A DNA stretch of 64,000 bases from Microbacterium allomyrinae (GCF_020682705.1 NZ_JAGTTN010000001.1:992001-1056000); one strand, 5' to 3'. Positions 1 through 9,796 are shown, counted from the first letter of the stretch. The notes: generated from the letters alone by a model not told the origin. Numbers and translations: made by a program.

Positions 1-1
1 C

Positions 2-1228
2 GAGTGGGGCCGCAAGTACTTCCAGGACGACGTGCCCGTGCGAGAGGCGAAGGTTCTGCGGGGTCACGCCGTGCGCGCGAACTATCTCGCGGCGGGCGCC
101 GTGGATGTCGCGGTGGACGCCGGCGACAGCGAGCTGCTGAACGCTCTGCGCCGCCAGTGGGACCGCACCATCGCCCGGCGCACCTACGTCACCGGCGGTC
201 AAGGGTCGCATCATCAGGACGAGGCGTTCGGCGACGACTGGGAGCTGCCGCCGGACCGGGCGTACTCCGAGACGTGCGCGGGCATCGGGTCGATCATGTT
301 CTCGTGGCGACTCCTGCTCGCCGGCGCCGACCCGCGTCACGCCGATCTGATCGAGCGCACGCTGTACAACGTGCTCGCCACCTCGCCGGCGCCGGATGGA
401 CGCTCGTTCTACTATGCGAACACCCTGCATCAGCGTGTGCCGGGCATCCCCGCGGATCCTGCCGGCACCTCGCCACGCGCGTCATCGTCGTTGCGCGCTC
501 CGTGGTTCGACGTCTCGTGCTGTCCGCCCAACGTGGCCCGCACTCTCGCGAGCCTGGACGCCTACATCGCGACCGCCGACTCCGACGGCGTACAGCTGCA
601 TCAGTACGCACCGGCCACCGTGCGCACGACGCTCGACGACGGGCGTCGGGTCGAATTCGACGTGGACACGGCCTACCCGGCGGACGGCCGCGTGATCGTG
701 ACGCACACCACGGATGCCGCAGCGCCATGGACCCTCACGCTCCGCGTGCCGTCGTGGGCGACCGGCGCGACCCTGCGCATCGTCACGGCCGACTTCGTCC
801 AGCAGCGACCGGTGGAGCCCGGCGTGGTGGAGATCCGCCACTCGTTCCGCGTCGGCGATGTCGTGCAGCTCGATCTGCCGATGGCTCCGCGCGTGTCGAC
901 CCCCGACGATCGGATCGACGCCGTGCGCGGCTGCGTCGCCATCGAGCGCGGCCCCGAGGTGCTCGCGCTCGAGTCGGTCGATCTCGCTGCGGCGGGGATC
1001 GACGACGTCGGACAGGTCGCGATCGTCGCCGGCACCGAGCCCGTCGAGCGCGACGGACGCGTCTGGGTGACCTTGGCGCGTCTGCCGCTCGAGGACCGAC
1101 GCTGGCCGTACGGCGCACCGGCACCCGAGACCGGCGCCGCACTCGCAGAAGTGGCCCTCGTTCCGTACCACGAGTGGGCCGAGCGGGGTCCGTCGACGAT
1201 GCGCGTGTGGATCCCCGAGACGCCCTGA
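2..1228 (+). CDS. GH127 beta-L-arabinofuranosidase, 5'-truncated
   Basis: The reading frame is open from base 2, so the N-terminal part lies outside the window; 408 C-terminal residues are visible. Motifs match GH127 (family type HypBA1 of Bifidobacterium longum): DEAFG with the general acid/base Glu, SETCAG supplying Glu and Cys ligands of the zinc site, and SCCPPN with the nucleophilic Cys and its neighbour. The spacing between the DEAFG and SETCAG glutamates equals that between Glu322 and Glu338 of HypBA1. The family releases L-arabinofuranose from beta-1,2-linked arabinooligosaccharides. No signal peptide can be judged because the start is missing; relatives are usually cytoplasmic. A hairpin series follows the stop, and the gene converges on a secreted GH43 gene. 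Family call is firm; the exact substrate is inferred. Confidence 0.9.
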   Translation, partial: EWGRKYFQDDVPVREAKVLRGHAVRANYLAAGAVDVAVDAGDSELLNALRRQWDRTIARRTYVTGGQGSHHQDEAFGDDWELPPDRAYSETCAGIGSIMFSWRLLLAGADPRHADLIERTLYNVLATSPAPDGRSFYYANTLHQRVPGIPADPAGTSPRASSSLRAPWFDVSCCPPNVARTLASLDAYIATADSDGVQLHQYAPATVRTTLDDGRRVEFDVDTAYPADGRVIVTHTTDAAAPWTLTLRVPSWATGATLRIVTADFVQQRPVEPGVVEIRHSFRVGDVVQLDLPMAPRVSTPDDRIDAVRGCVAIERGPEVLALESVDLAAAGIDDVGQVAIVAGTEPVERDGRVWVTLARLPLEDRRWPYGAPAPETGAALAEVALVPYHEWAERGPSTMRVWIPETP

Positions 1229-1248
1229 CGCGCACCCACTCGAAGGAC

Positions 1249-1277
1249 ATGGCCTCCCGGCATCCCCGGGAGGCCAT
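1249..1277 (+). terminator. Hairpin after the GH127 gene
   Basis: A perfect 12-bp stem (ATGGCCTCCCGG with its complement) and 5-nt loop start 20 nt after the GH127 stop and are followed by a pyrimidine-rich stretch. It is probably the rho-independent-like terminator of the plus-strand gene, without a long U tract, as is common in high-GC genomes. Confidence 0.65.
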
Positions 1278-1321
1278 CCTCGTCTCCGGCCCGTTCGCCT
1301 CCCCGTTCGCCGACCCCGTCC

Positions 1322-1351
1322 CCCTCCCGATCCGCGTGCGGCTCGGGAGGG
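1322..1351. terminator. Middle hairpin of a convergent terminator region
   Basis: Arms CCCTCCCGA and TCGGGAGGG enclose 12 nt. It is the second of three consecutive stem-loops separating two convergent genes and could act in either direction. It has weaker support than its neighbours. Confidence 0.4.
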
Positions 1352-1358
1352 CGCGAAC

Positions 1359-1400
1359 GCGTTCGTGCCCGGGGCGATCCTCCGCCCCGGGCACGAACGC
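1359..1400 (-). terminator. Long perfect hairpin after the GH43 gene
   Basis: A perfect 18-bp stem beginning GCGTTCGTGCCCGGGGCG with a 6-nt loop lies 8 nt downstream of the minus-strand GH43 stop. Stem length and position make it a strong terminator candidate for that gene. Confidence 0.75.
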
Positions 1401-1408
1401 CTTGCAGG

Positions 1409-4400
1409 TCAGCAGGTGAGCGCGTCGTACTCGACGCTGTCCTCCTGCGTCACGGTCTGCCCATCGACGACGCCGGTCACCACGGCACCCACCTCGCCGG
1501 GTGGCACCGTCGCCTGGCGCGTCGAGAAGGCCTGGCTGCTGCGCTTGCCGGGCGCGAGGTCCGCGACCGTCTTCGCGCCGTACGGCGACTGCAGCACGAC
1601 GGTCACGGGGACGTCGCTGCCGTTGGCCGCCACCACCACGAGCGTCGCCTTGCCCGCCACGCATCGGCCGGCGACCGTGACGTCGACGTCCAGCGTCGGC
1701 GCGGCCGCCTCGGCGGCCCACGCCTCGAACTCCAGGATGCCGCTCGATCCACCACCGCTCGCCGCGCCCCACGCCTGCATGACCGCGCGCAGCTTCGTGG
1801 TGGTGACCGCAGCGAACCCGACCTCGTTGATGGCGGTCGATGACCGCCCGTAGGCGCCGGCGGCCGCGACATCCAGCCACTGCCCGTCGGCCAGGTTCAT
1901 GTACTGCAGCTTCCACTCCCGCGGCGGGATCATTCCCGCATTCGATGCGTCGGTCGAGTCGCGGAAGAACAGCACGCCGGCGCGGTCGATCGTGACCACC
2001 CGGTCCCATTCCAGCTGCACCCACTGCTCGCCGATGTTGGGCCAGGTGCCCCACGAGGCCCCGGTGAGAGCCCCGTCGTTCACCGCCGTCACCGAGTTCC
2101 ACCCCGACGTGTACGACGCGGTGGGTGTCGCGATCGGGGCGATGTTGCCCTCGAGCGGCGCGTCCGGCGACAGCGGAACGGTCACGGTCGACAGCGCCGA
2201 GACGTTGCCCGCGGCATCCTTCGACCGCAGGTATACGACGTGACGCTGATCGTCGACGCCGAACGCCGCGCTGTAGGCCTGCCACCCCGTCGGCGCATCG
2301 ATCGCGTACTCGATGCCCGCGACGCCCGATCCCGCATCCGCGGCCGTCGCGCTCACGGTGCGCGACGCGATGTCGAGAGTCCCCGTGACGCTGGGCCTCG
2401 TCGCGTCGATGCGGACGGCGAGCGATGCCTCCTCCGACGTGTTGCCGCCGGCGTCGGTCGCCCGTGCCTTCACTGTGTGCTGGCCGTCTCCCGAGACGGT
2501 GGCGTCGGCCGAACGGACGTTCTCCGCGACCTGCCACGCTCCCCCGTCCACCGCGAGCTCGATACGGGTGCGCACGTCGCGGTCATCGGTCGCCGTCGCC
2601 CGCACGGTCACCGTCGAGAGGTGCCAGCCGTTGGCGCCTTCGACACCCGTGGCCGCGAGCGACACTTCGGGCGCCGCGGCGTCGAGCGTCTCGCCGAAGA
2701 CCTCGAGCTCGCCGAGACCGACACCCGCGTGGCCGTCGCCGTCGGACTGCGCGGTCAGCACCACACGGATCCCCGTGGTCGTCACCGGATCGAAGGTCGC
2801 CGCATTCGGAGTGCCGGAGTCGGTCGGGTAGCCGTCCGCACCCGTCACATCCCGCCACTCGTCATCGACGAGGACCTGAACGCTCCACGCCTGCGCAACC
2901 GCGACACCGTCGCCGGCATCCGGCCCGGATCCGTCGCTCCAGAAGTGCGCGGTGACGCCGTCTACGCGAACGGGTTCGGCCCACGTGTAGCCCGCCCAGC
3001 GGGCCGCGGCGTCGCCGCCCGCAGTCGTCCACACCGGATGCTCGGCACCCGTGTAGGCGATCACGGTGTCATTTAGCGCGTCGACCGTCGAGCCGCCCGC
3101 GGTCGCCTCGGCGGCCGGGGCGCCGGTGGGTGCGAGGTTCGTCCGCCAGGGCGACTGACCGAGGACAGCGACGGTCGCCGTCACACGTCCCGCGGCATAG
3201 CCTTCGACGAAGCCGCCGACGGTGAACTCGCCGGCGGCGGCGAGATCGGCCGGATCGACCGCATCCCACCGGACCGGTGCCGCGACGGCGTCGGCGCCGT
3301 ACTGCAGCGACACCGTCTCGGGGAGTTCGGGGGGTGTGCCGACGACCGTCTGGACGGCGACGGGCTCGACGCTGTCGGGCTGCGCGGCGTGCACCTCCCA
3401 CTCCTCGACGGCGAGCGCCGAGTACTGCGGCGGGGTGGCCGAGTTGGGCGCAGCGTTGAGCACGGCGCGCAGGCGCGAGGTCGTGACCGCGCCGAACGTC
3501 ACCTGGTGCACGGCGGTGGTGGTCGTCGGGTAGCCGCTCGGGTTCGGGACGTCCTTCCACTCACCGGCGTCCCAGAACTGCAGCACCCACGACGACGGGT
3601 CCGAGACGCCGTTGCCGGTGCCGGGAGCGGCGTCGCGCCAGAACTTGATGCGGGCGCGATCCACGCGCACCGGGGCATCCCAGTCGTACTGGATCCACTG
3701 CTGCGCGGGCCGCGTGCCGGTCCAGCTGCCCCACATGTCCGGCGGCAGCGGGTTGGGCCGGATGAGCTCGTCGTTGAGGGATCTGATCCAGTACTGCGTC
3801 GGGATCGGCTCGTTCGAAGCGGATGCCGTGGCCCACGGGGCGACGTTGGACCGAGGCGTCAGATCCACGCTGCGCTCCGGCGTCGTCACGACGGGCAGGA
3901 TGCGCGCGGGGGTCTGGGCGTCGTCCCACTCGACCTTGTCGATGGCGACCGAGCGGCGGAAGTGGTTGCCGCCCACCGCGTCAGCGGTGTGATAGGCCAT
4001 GTACCACTCGCCCTGGAACTCCGCGATCGCCGGGTGGCTCGTCGTCGACGACACCGGGGCGAGGATGCGCCCGCGATACGTCCACGGCCCGAGCGGGCTC
4101 GTCGCCGTCGAGTACGCGATGCACGCGTGGTAATTCGCAGGGGTGCAGGTGCTCGTCGGCCCCGCATTGTTCGCGGCGTACGCGAGGTAGTAGGTGTCGT
4201 TGCGCTCGAACAGCCACGCGGCCTCGAAGAAGCCCGTCACGCCGCCGGAGACGCTGGTCGGCGAACCGATCCGGGTCTTCATGTCGGTCTGGAGCTCGGT
4301 AGCCATGAGACGGCCGAAACTGCCCCAGTACATCCACACGCGGCCGTCGTCGACGAGCACCGTCGGGTCGATGTTGTGGGCGTCGTTGCCGAGGATCGTC

Positions 4401-4900
4401 TGCGAGACGATCGGTCCGCCGGCGTGATCCGTCCAGGGTCCCAGCGGAGTGTCGGAGACCGCGACGCCGATGCCGAACTTGTCGGGAGCGGTGCTCGCCG
4501 CCTCGTTCACCGGCACGTACCAGTAGAAGCGCCCGTCGATGCCCTTCACGACCTGACCCGCATAGGCGCGCCCCGGGGTCGCCCAGTCGAACACGGTCTC
4601 GGGCCGCATGAGAGAGGGGTGGTGCTGCCACGCGCCGCCGTCGGCATCCGTCGTCGAGAAGGCCTGCCACTCGTTCATGATGAAGTCGTTCGTGGTGGTG
4701 CCGGCCTCATCGCGCCCGGCATGGATGTACAGCGTTTCGCCGTCGGCCAGCAGCGACGGGTCGGCGGAGTACACACTGCCGTCGCCGATGATGGGGTTCT
4801 CGGTCGCCGCCATCGCGGGCGCCTGCGCCAGCGAGGCGAGCAGAATGCCCACCGCGGCAGCGGCGATGCCGGATCTCAGGGTGCTCGGTTTCCAGACCAC
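1409..4900 (-). CDS. Secreted multidomain GH43 glycosidase
   Basis: The 1163-residue protein starts at GTG behind GAGGAG and has a signal peptide cleaved after about residue 31 (AMA-ATENP). The GH43 five-bladed propeller spans about 35-345, with base Asp47 in SADPSL, the pKa-modulating Asp in HNIDPTVL and the acid Glu in GFFEAAW. Downstream are an F5/8-type discoidin-like domain (about 350-500), a Big_4 Ig-like domain (510-575), a second discoidin-like domain (590-730), two OmpL47-like Ig segments (735-870), a third discoidin-like domain (880-1060) and a terminal two-cysteine module (1070-1163) shared with three other proteins here. GH43 enzymes are mainly alpha-L-arabinofuranosidases or beta-xylosidases. 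The gene follows another secreted glycosidase 100 nt upstream, separated by a hairpin, so both probably belong to one transcription unit. Family call is secure; substrate is not. Confidence 0.9.
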   Translation of the reverse strand: MVWKPSTLRSGIAAAAVGILLASLAQAPAMAATENPIIGDGSVYSADPSLLADGETLYIHAGRDEAGTTTNDFIMNEWQAFSTTDADGGAWQHHPSLMRPETVFDWATPGRAYAGQVVKGIDGRFYWYVPVNEAASTAPDKFGIGVAVSDTPLGPWTDHAGGPIVSQTILGNDAHNIDPTVLVDDGRVWMYWGSFGRLMATELQTDMKTRIGSPTSVSGGVTGFFEAAWLFERNDTYYLAYAANNAGPTSTCTPANYHACIAYSTATSPLGPWTYRGRILAPVSSTTSHPAIAEFQGEWYMAYHTADAVGGNHFRRSVAIDKVEWDDAQTPARILPVVTTPERSVDLTPRSNVAPWATASASNEPIPTQYWIRSLNDELIRPNPLPPDMWGSWTGTRPAQQWIQYDWDAPVRVDRARIKFWRDAAPGTGNGVSDPSSWVLQFWDAGEWKDVPNPSGYPTTTTAVHQVTFGAVTTSRLRAVLNAAPNSATPPQYSALAVEEWEVHAAQPDSVEPVAVQTVVGTPPELPETVSLQYGADAVAAPVRWDAVDPADLAAAGEFTVGGFVEGYAAGRVTATVAVLGQSPWRTNLAPTGAPAAEATAGGSTVDALNDTVIAYTGAEHPVWTTAGGDAAARWAGYTWAEPVRVDGVTAHFWSDGSGPDAGDGVAVAQAWSVQVLVDDEWRDVTGADGYPTDSGTPNAATFDPVTTTGIRVVLTAQSDGDGHAGVGLGELEVFGETLDAAAPEVSLAATGVEGANGWHLSTVTVRATATDDRDVRTRIELAVDGGAWQVAENVRSADATVSGDGQHTVKARATDAGGNTSEEASLAVRIDATRPSVTGTLDIASRTVSATAADAGSGVAGIEYAIDAPTGWQAYSAAFGVDDQRHVVYLRSKDAAGNVSALSTVTVPLSPDAPLEGNIAPIATPTASYTSGWNSVTAVNDGALTGASWGTWPNIGEQWVQLEWDRVVTIDRAGVLFFRDSTDASNAGMIPPREWKLQYMNLADGQWLDVAAAGAYGRSSTAINEVGFAAVTTTKLRAVMQAWGAASGGGSSGILEFEAWAAEAAAPTLDVDVTVAGRCVAGKATLVVVAANGSDVPVTVVLQSPYGAKTVADLAPGKRSSQAFSTRQATVPPGEVGAVVTGVVDGQTVTQEDSVEYDALTC

Positions 4901-4958
4901 GTTGTCTCCTCATCGGGGGTGCCGCCTCGACGGGCGGCAGGATCGGTGGATCGGGTGC

Positions 4959-4990
4959 GGAGGCGGCGACGGATGACCGTCGCCGCCTCC
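4959..4990 (-). terminator. Intergenic stem-loop between two secreted glycosidase genes
   Basis: A perfect 14-bp stem (GGAGGCGGCGACGG and complement) with a 4-nt loop sits 10 nt after the stop of the upstream gene and before the GH43 ribosome-binding site. There is no U tract. It may terminate partly, or protect the upstream mRNA end and so lower GH43 expression relative to its neighbour. Confidence 0.55.
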
Positions 4991-5000
4991 GGCCTGCGGA

Positions 5001-8000
5001 TCAGCCGCAGGACTTCGCCGCGTAGGACGCGTCCACCGTCTTGGTGGAGCCGTCCGCGGCGGTGGCGGTCACCGACACGTCGCCGGCTACGACCGACGTG
5101 GCGCGGACCGCGAAGGCCTGGCTCGTCGACTTGCCTGCTTCGACGCCCGTGACCTGCTTCGTGCCGTATTCCGATGCCAGCGCGAGCGTGACAGGACCGT
5201 CGTGCTCGTTGGTCGCCTTCACGACCAGCTGGATCTTGCCGGCGACGCAGCGCGTGTCGACCGTCGCCGAGACGTTCGGCCCCGGCGCGACCCCGTCGCC
5301 GACCGTCAGTGTCAGCGTCGTCGACGTGGTGCCGGCGGTGCTGACGTACGACGGAAGCACGAGGTTCCCGGTGATCGTGTACACGCCGGGCACGTCGACG
5401 ATCGATTCGTCGAAGTCCCACTCGACGCCGATCGCGCGGTTGTCCCGCGAACCGTCGTTGTACGACACCGCGACCCGCTCCGGCAGCCACGGCAGCTCGC
5501 CGACCTCGACGGCCTGCTCGAACTGCTGCGCTCCCTGGATCGAGATCCCGCCCTGCGAGTTCTCGGGCCGGACGTAGATCTGCGCCTCGGCGATGAGACC
5601 GTACGCGGTGTTCGTGCCATAGACGACGAACGGCTCCACGTTGGTCTCAGCCACCTGTTCGGCCGTGATCTCCTGCCAGACGAACGGCACGCTGCCTCGT
5701 GAGCCGCTCGCGAACACGACGTCCAGCTCGGCCGGCAGCTCCGGGATCTCGCCGACGACGGTCCGGATGACCACGGGGGCATCGAGCCCCTCGACCGTCT
5801 CGCCGTTCACACGCCACCGGAGAACTCCGGTTCCGGCGCCGCTTCCCTGCACACCGGTGATGCGGATGCGCAGCTGGCTGGCTTCGACCGGCTCGAACTC
5901 GAGGCGGTTGTACGCGTTGCGGGTGAGCGCCGCCGCATACGTCGAGCCGTTCGTGAGGGTGACCGGCGTCCAGGTGGTGCCATCGTTGGAGTACTCGATG
6001 ACATAGGTGTCGGCGCGCGGAGCCCGCGTGCCGCCGTTGTCGTCGTACCAGTAGATCTCCGTCGATCCCACGCGCACCGGCGACTGCCAGGTGTAGCGCA
6101 GCCACGCGGCGCTGGCCGGCGAGGTGCCGCTGGCCGCCTGACCCCACGTCCCCCAGCCGTTGCCCGAGCCAGGCGCGGAACTGGCCGGCGTGGTCGCCTC
6201 GTTGACGCGGTTCTGGTTCTCCCAGGACGCGCTGCCGCTCGAGGTGATGGCCGCCACGGCGCCGTACTCCTCGGACGTGGCCTTCTCGGTCAGATCGACC
6301 TGCACATCGCGCTGCGACGTGAGCTCGCCGTCACTCGCCTCGAGACGGAAGACGTACGCTCCCGCCACGGTGCCCGTCACGGCGGTGCGCAGCGCCTCGT
6401 CGTCGGCGAAGATGACGCCGGCGCCCTCGGGTGCCGACACCGTCGACCAGCGGTGACTCAGCGACCCCGTCTCCGGGATGCCGTCGTCGCTCACGGTGCC
6501 CACGAGCGTCGTCGACAGGTTGCCGTCGCTGCTGCGGTCGGCCGTGGCGGTGACGATCGGCGCGTCGTTCACGACCGCCGGCACCTCGCGACCCGAGTCG
6601 AAGACCTGGATCTCGGAGATGGCCGTGTAGTACGACGGTGTGTTCGTGAACGCCACGCGGACCTTGCTCGCGGTGACGGGCTCGAACAGCGCCTCGTTGA
6701 ACTTCGGGCCGGGGATCTTCGGAGCCTTGAACGCATCGGGCATGCTGACCCACTCGCCGGCGCCGTTCTGCACCTGGATCGAATAGCCCTGCGGCTCGCG
6801 GTATCCACCCGCCTGCCGGTCGCTGACGAACCACAGCTTGACGTTGTCGAACCGCCGCGGCGTGCCGAAGTCGATGTCGATGTAGCCGTTCGCCTCGGTC
6901 GTGCCGTAGTTGCCCCAGTAGGGCTCGTTCACGGTGGTCCCGTCGGTCACCGCATTCAGCGAGACCGGACGCTCGGTCTCCTTGATGGCACCCGGCGTGT
7001 AGTTCATCGAGCCGGTCCCCCAGCCGGGGGTGTGGAAGTTGCGCCACGGCGTCGGACGCACACCCTGCTGCGTGTACGACGACGCGAGCGCGGCGTCGGC
7101 CGCCAGGTTGCCGGCATCCTCCTCGAGGTCGATGCCCGCCGTCTTCAGGTACGACACGACGCGAGCATCGTCGATCGGAGTGTCGACGGCGCTGGGCACG
7201 TCGGCACCCTCCTCCGACACGACATCCACGTTCAGGCCCTCGTCCGACTCCACGACCTCGTTGGCGGCGGGGTCGTAGACGAACCGGCCGAGAGCGTCGG
7301 CGGTCGCCTTGCGCTCACCGTCGATGAACAGGCTGTACCCGGCGCCCAGACCGTACTCCGAGCCGTCCTCGTCCCAGACGATCGTGAGGTCCTTGCCGTG
7401 ATAGCGGAGGTTGTTGACCATGAAGTTCTCGTAGCCGAGGTCGATCGGCCACAGCTCGATCTTGTCGTCCGCGCGAGGACGGATGCCGCCCATGTCCTCC
7501 ACGTAGATGTAGTTCATGTTGCCGAGCATCACGTGGTTGGGGTTGTTGCGGTTGTAGGTCTTGGCCGCCTGGTTCCAGTTCGAGTAGTACTCGGCCTGGT
7601 TGGCCACGCGCGCGTCACCGTTCGGGTAGATGCTCCACGCCATCCAGTCCAGAAGCCGCGCCGCGTACTCGGGAGTGATGTACTTCTGCTCCGGGTCGTA
7701 GTCGCGAAGCGCTGCCCGCACCGCGCGGTACTGGACGGTGAAGTTGATGTTCGAGAAGTTGTTGGACCCTCCGATTCCGAACTTCGCCCGGTCGTACTGG
7801 TTGGCGGTGTAGAACGGGAAGATCGGGAAGTTGTCGCCGTACCGCAGGAACCGGTAGCCGTCGACATACGTCTCGGCGTCCTCCTTCGGGATGAGACCCT
7901 CCGCGTAGATGTCGTAGAGGTTGGACTCCTTCGCGGGGATGAGGTCCCGCTCGGCCGCGCTCAGCGGGTTGGTGCCGGTACCCGAGGAGGGCGCCGACTG

Positions 8001-9719
8001 AGCCCCGTGCGACGTCCCGGCGAGGAACATCCGCGTCTCGCCGCTCCAGAGCCGGTCCAGGACCGCGGTCTGGATCTGGTCGGCGGTGGTGGCCATCTCG
8101 TCCACCTTCGCCTCGTCGGCCCCGGCCTGCGCGTAGAGCTGGCGGGCGGCGTCGAAGGCGCCCCACACGTACGCCGACTCGGGACGCTCGATCGTGCGTG
8201 CACCGGGAGCCGATGCGTTCGAGCGCGGATAGCCGAAGGTGATCGCGTCCGAGTCGTTGCCCGGCATGTAGTTGGTGTCGTACGCGATCAGCATGTCGTC
8301 GTTGCCGTCGTAGTGCTCGAGCTGACCCTTGCCGTCGCCCTCGAAGTAGGTGGCGAACCGCTCGGCGATCTCGGGTCCGCCGCCGTAGACGTTGTAGGCC
8401 TCCAGGCCCGCGGTCCCCATGTACTGCGAGTAGTGGTTGTTCCAGCTCGTGTGTCCGGGGCTGTCGAGGAACGCCGACGATCCCGACAACTCTCCGACGT
8501 TGAGGATCTGCCCGTATGCGAGATAGGGATTGCGGATCCACTTGGTGTCCTGCAGATGCATCGGCTGCGTCAGCACGACCGAGTTCTGGTAGAGGTTCAC
8601 CCCCTCGATCGTGGTGGGGTACTGGTACACGTAGCCCGACTCGTTGGTGTCGAGCGAGTTGTAGCGCTCTCCCCACCAGCGGTAGACGAGCGCCTTCTCG
8701 ATCGCGGCATCCGGCACGTCGATGTAGGGGATGTCCTGCGCCCAGCGCTGGTTGAACTCGGTGACGCCTTCGCGGAAGGCATCGGCCGGCGTCCGCGCGG
8801 CATAGGCGCGGGCCTGCTCGAGACCGGCGGGCATGTCGTCGCTGTAGAGCGCTCCGATGACCGAGAGCTCGACGGTGCCCCCGGCGGCAACGGTGATCTC
8901 TCGATCGAGGTTCGAGCCGGATCGCACGAATCCGGGCGCCTTCAGCGCGATGTCGACCTCTGCCCAGGGCGTGTCGTTGAGACCGTTGTTGGAGCCGCTC
9001 GTGATCGTGCGCGTGCCGATGAGCTCATCGCCCTCGTCACCGGCGCCCGTGGCGAGCGGCGACGAGGTGCGCACGGTGAACGTCTGCGCGGTGGCACCGG
9101 GGTTCTCGAACGCGACCGTGGTCACGGCGACGTTGTCGTAGGTGATGAACTTGCGCATGTCGGCGACGACGCCGGTGGTGCCGATCGTGTAGCGCGACGA
9201 GGCATGGCTGGGCGCGTTGAAGCGCTCGGCACCCACTTCGGCGATGGTCTGGCCGGGCACGAACACCGAGTAGAGCGATCCGAGGTTGTTCGGGCCGCCG
9301 GTGAAGGCGGACCCCGCGAAACCCATGACGTTCCACGAGCTCCCCCCGCGCAGGTACAGCGAGCGACCGCGCGTCTGCAGGACGGTGTTGTTGGCGGTTC
9401 CCGCCACCCCGAGGATGCGGTCGAGGTAGTAGTCCGTCCCGCCCGCGGCAAGATCCTTCTGGAAGATCGCGTCGTGCATGCTGTCGGCGGTCCAGTCGAC
9501 ACCGGGCAGGAGCTTCTGCTCCACCTCCGCCAGGTTCGTGTACGTCGGGTCGCCGATGTCCATCGAGTCGGTCTCGCCGTTCGTATAGACGCCGACGTCC
9601 GATTCGTTGCCGGGCACGGGAGCCCCGAACGCGCTCGTCGGCACGAACGCGAGCGTGGCCGCGGTCAGTGCGCATGCGGTCGCCGCAGCGACCGCCCTTT
9701 TCCTTCTCATAGGCGACAT
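5001..9719 (-). CDS. Large secreted six-hairpin glycoside hydrolase with binding and Ig domains
   Basis: The product has 1572 residues from ATG 9719, which follows GAGAGG at good spacing; a GTG at 9767 would only lengthen the signal peptide. The signal peptide ends near SAFGA. Residues about 40-830 look like an (alpha/alpha)6 glycosidase of the MGH1/GH63-like superfamily, closing with the segment IELWPIDLGYENFMVNNL. It is followed by a discoidin-like domain (860-1010), an Ig/cadherin-like domain (1020-1110), a second discoidin-like domain (1120-1260), two Big_4 domains (1270-1430) and the shared two-cysteine C-terminal module ending SYAAKSCG. The GH127 and GH43 neighbours suggest arabinose-rich glycan breakdown. 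By analogy with the B. longum hypAA-hypBA2-hypBA1 cluster it could be a GH121 beta-L-arabinobiosidase, or a GH142-like enzyme. The exact family cannot be fixed by eye. Confidence 0.8.
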   Translation of the reverse strand: MSPMRRKRAVAAATACALTAATLAFVPTSAFGAPVPGNESDVGVYTNGETDSMDIGDPTYTNLAEVEQKLLPGVDWTADSMHDAIFQKDLAAGGTDYYLDRILGVAGTANNTVLQTRGRSLYLRGGSSWNVMGFAGSAFTGGPNNLGSLYSVFVPGQTIAEVGAERFNAPSHASSRYTIGTTGVVADMRKFITYDNVAVTTVAFENPGATAQTFTVRTSSPLATGAGDEGDELIGTRTITSGSNNGLNDTPWAEVDIALKAPGFVRSGSNLDREITVAAGGTVELSVIGALYSDDMPAGLEQARAYAARTPADAFREGVTEFNQRWAQDIPYIDVPDAAIEKALVYRWWGERYNSLDTNESGYVYQYPTTIEGVNLYQNSVVLTQPMHLQDTKWIRNPYLAYGQILNVGELSGSSAFLDSPGHTSWNNHYSQYMGTAGLEAYNVYGGGPEIAERFATYFEGDGKGQLEHYDGNDDMLIAYDTNYMPGNDSDAITFGYPRSNASAPGARTIERPESAYVWGAFDAARQLYAQAGADEAKVDEMATTADQIQTAVLDRLWSGETRMFLAGTSHGAQSAPSSGTGTNPLSAAERDLIPAKESNLYDIYAEGLIPKEDAETYVDGYRFLRYGDNFPIFPFYTANQYDRAKFGIGGSNNFSNINFTVQYRAVRAALRDYDPEQKYITPEYAARLLDWMAWSIYPNGDARVANQAEYYSNWNQAAKTYNRNNPNHVMLGNMNYIYVEDMGGIRPRADDKIELWPIDLGYENFMVNNLRYHGKDLTIVWDEDGSEYGLGAGYSLFIDGERKATADALGRFVYDPAANEVVESDEGLNVDVVSEEGADVPSAVDTPIDDARVVSYLKTAGIDLEEDAGNLAADAALASSYTQQGVRPTPWRNFHTPGWGTGSMNYTPGAIKETERPVSLNAVTDGTTVNEPYWGNYGTTEANGYIDIDFGTPRRFDNVKLWFVSDRQAGGYREPQGYSIQVQNGAGEWVSMPDAFKAPKIPGPKFNEALFEPVTASKVRVAFTNTPSYYTAISEIQVFDSGREVPAVVNDAPIVTATADRSSDGNLSTTLVGTVSDDGIPETGSLSHRWSTVSAPEGAGVIFADDEALRTAVTGTVAGAYVFRLEASDGELTSQRDVQVDLTEKATSEEYGAVAAITSSGSASWENQNRVNEATTPASSAPGSGNGWGTWGQAASGTSPASAAWLRYTWQSPVRVGSTEIYWYDDNGGTRAPRADTYVIEYSNDGTTWTPVTLTNGSTYAAALTRNAYNRLEFEPVEASQLRIRITGVQGSGAGTGVLRWRVNGETVEGLDAPVVIRTVVGEIPELPAELDVVFASGSRGSVPFVWQEITAEQVAETNVEPFVVYGTNTAYGLIAEAQIYVRPENSQGGISIQGAQQFEQAVEVGELPWLPERVAVSYNDGSRDNRAIGVEWDFDESIVDVPGVYTITGNLVLPSYVSTAGTTSTTLTLTVGDGVAPGPNVSATVDTRCVAGKIQLVVKATNEHDGPVTLALASEYGTKQVTGVEAGKSTSQAFAVRATSVVAGDVSVTATAADGSTKTVDASYAAKSCG

Positions 9720-9796
9720 CGCCCATCCTCTCCATCGAGAAACGGATGACTCGGCGGCGCCGCTCACGGAGGGTCGGGGCGAGGCGAGTCGGCGCC

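Noticed and set aside
3389-5152. Long plus-strand open frame antisense to the GH43 gene
   Set aside because: The frame is an antisense shadow in high-GC DNA: Arg/His/Val-rich translation, no ribosome-binding site, no domain. The minus strand encodes a convincing GH43 protein.
6453-9749. 1098-codon plus-strand frame antisense to the large glycosidase
   Set aside because: Translation is low-complexity (Arg, Val, Asp, His) without motifs, whereas the opposite strand has a signal peptide and several domains.
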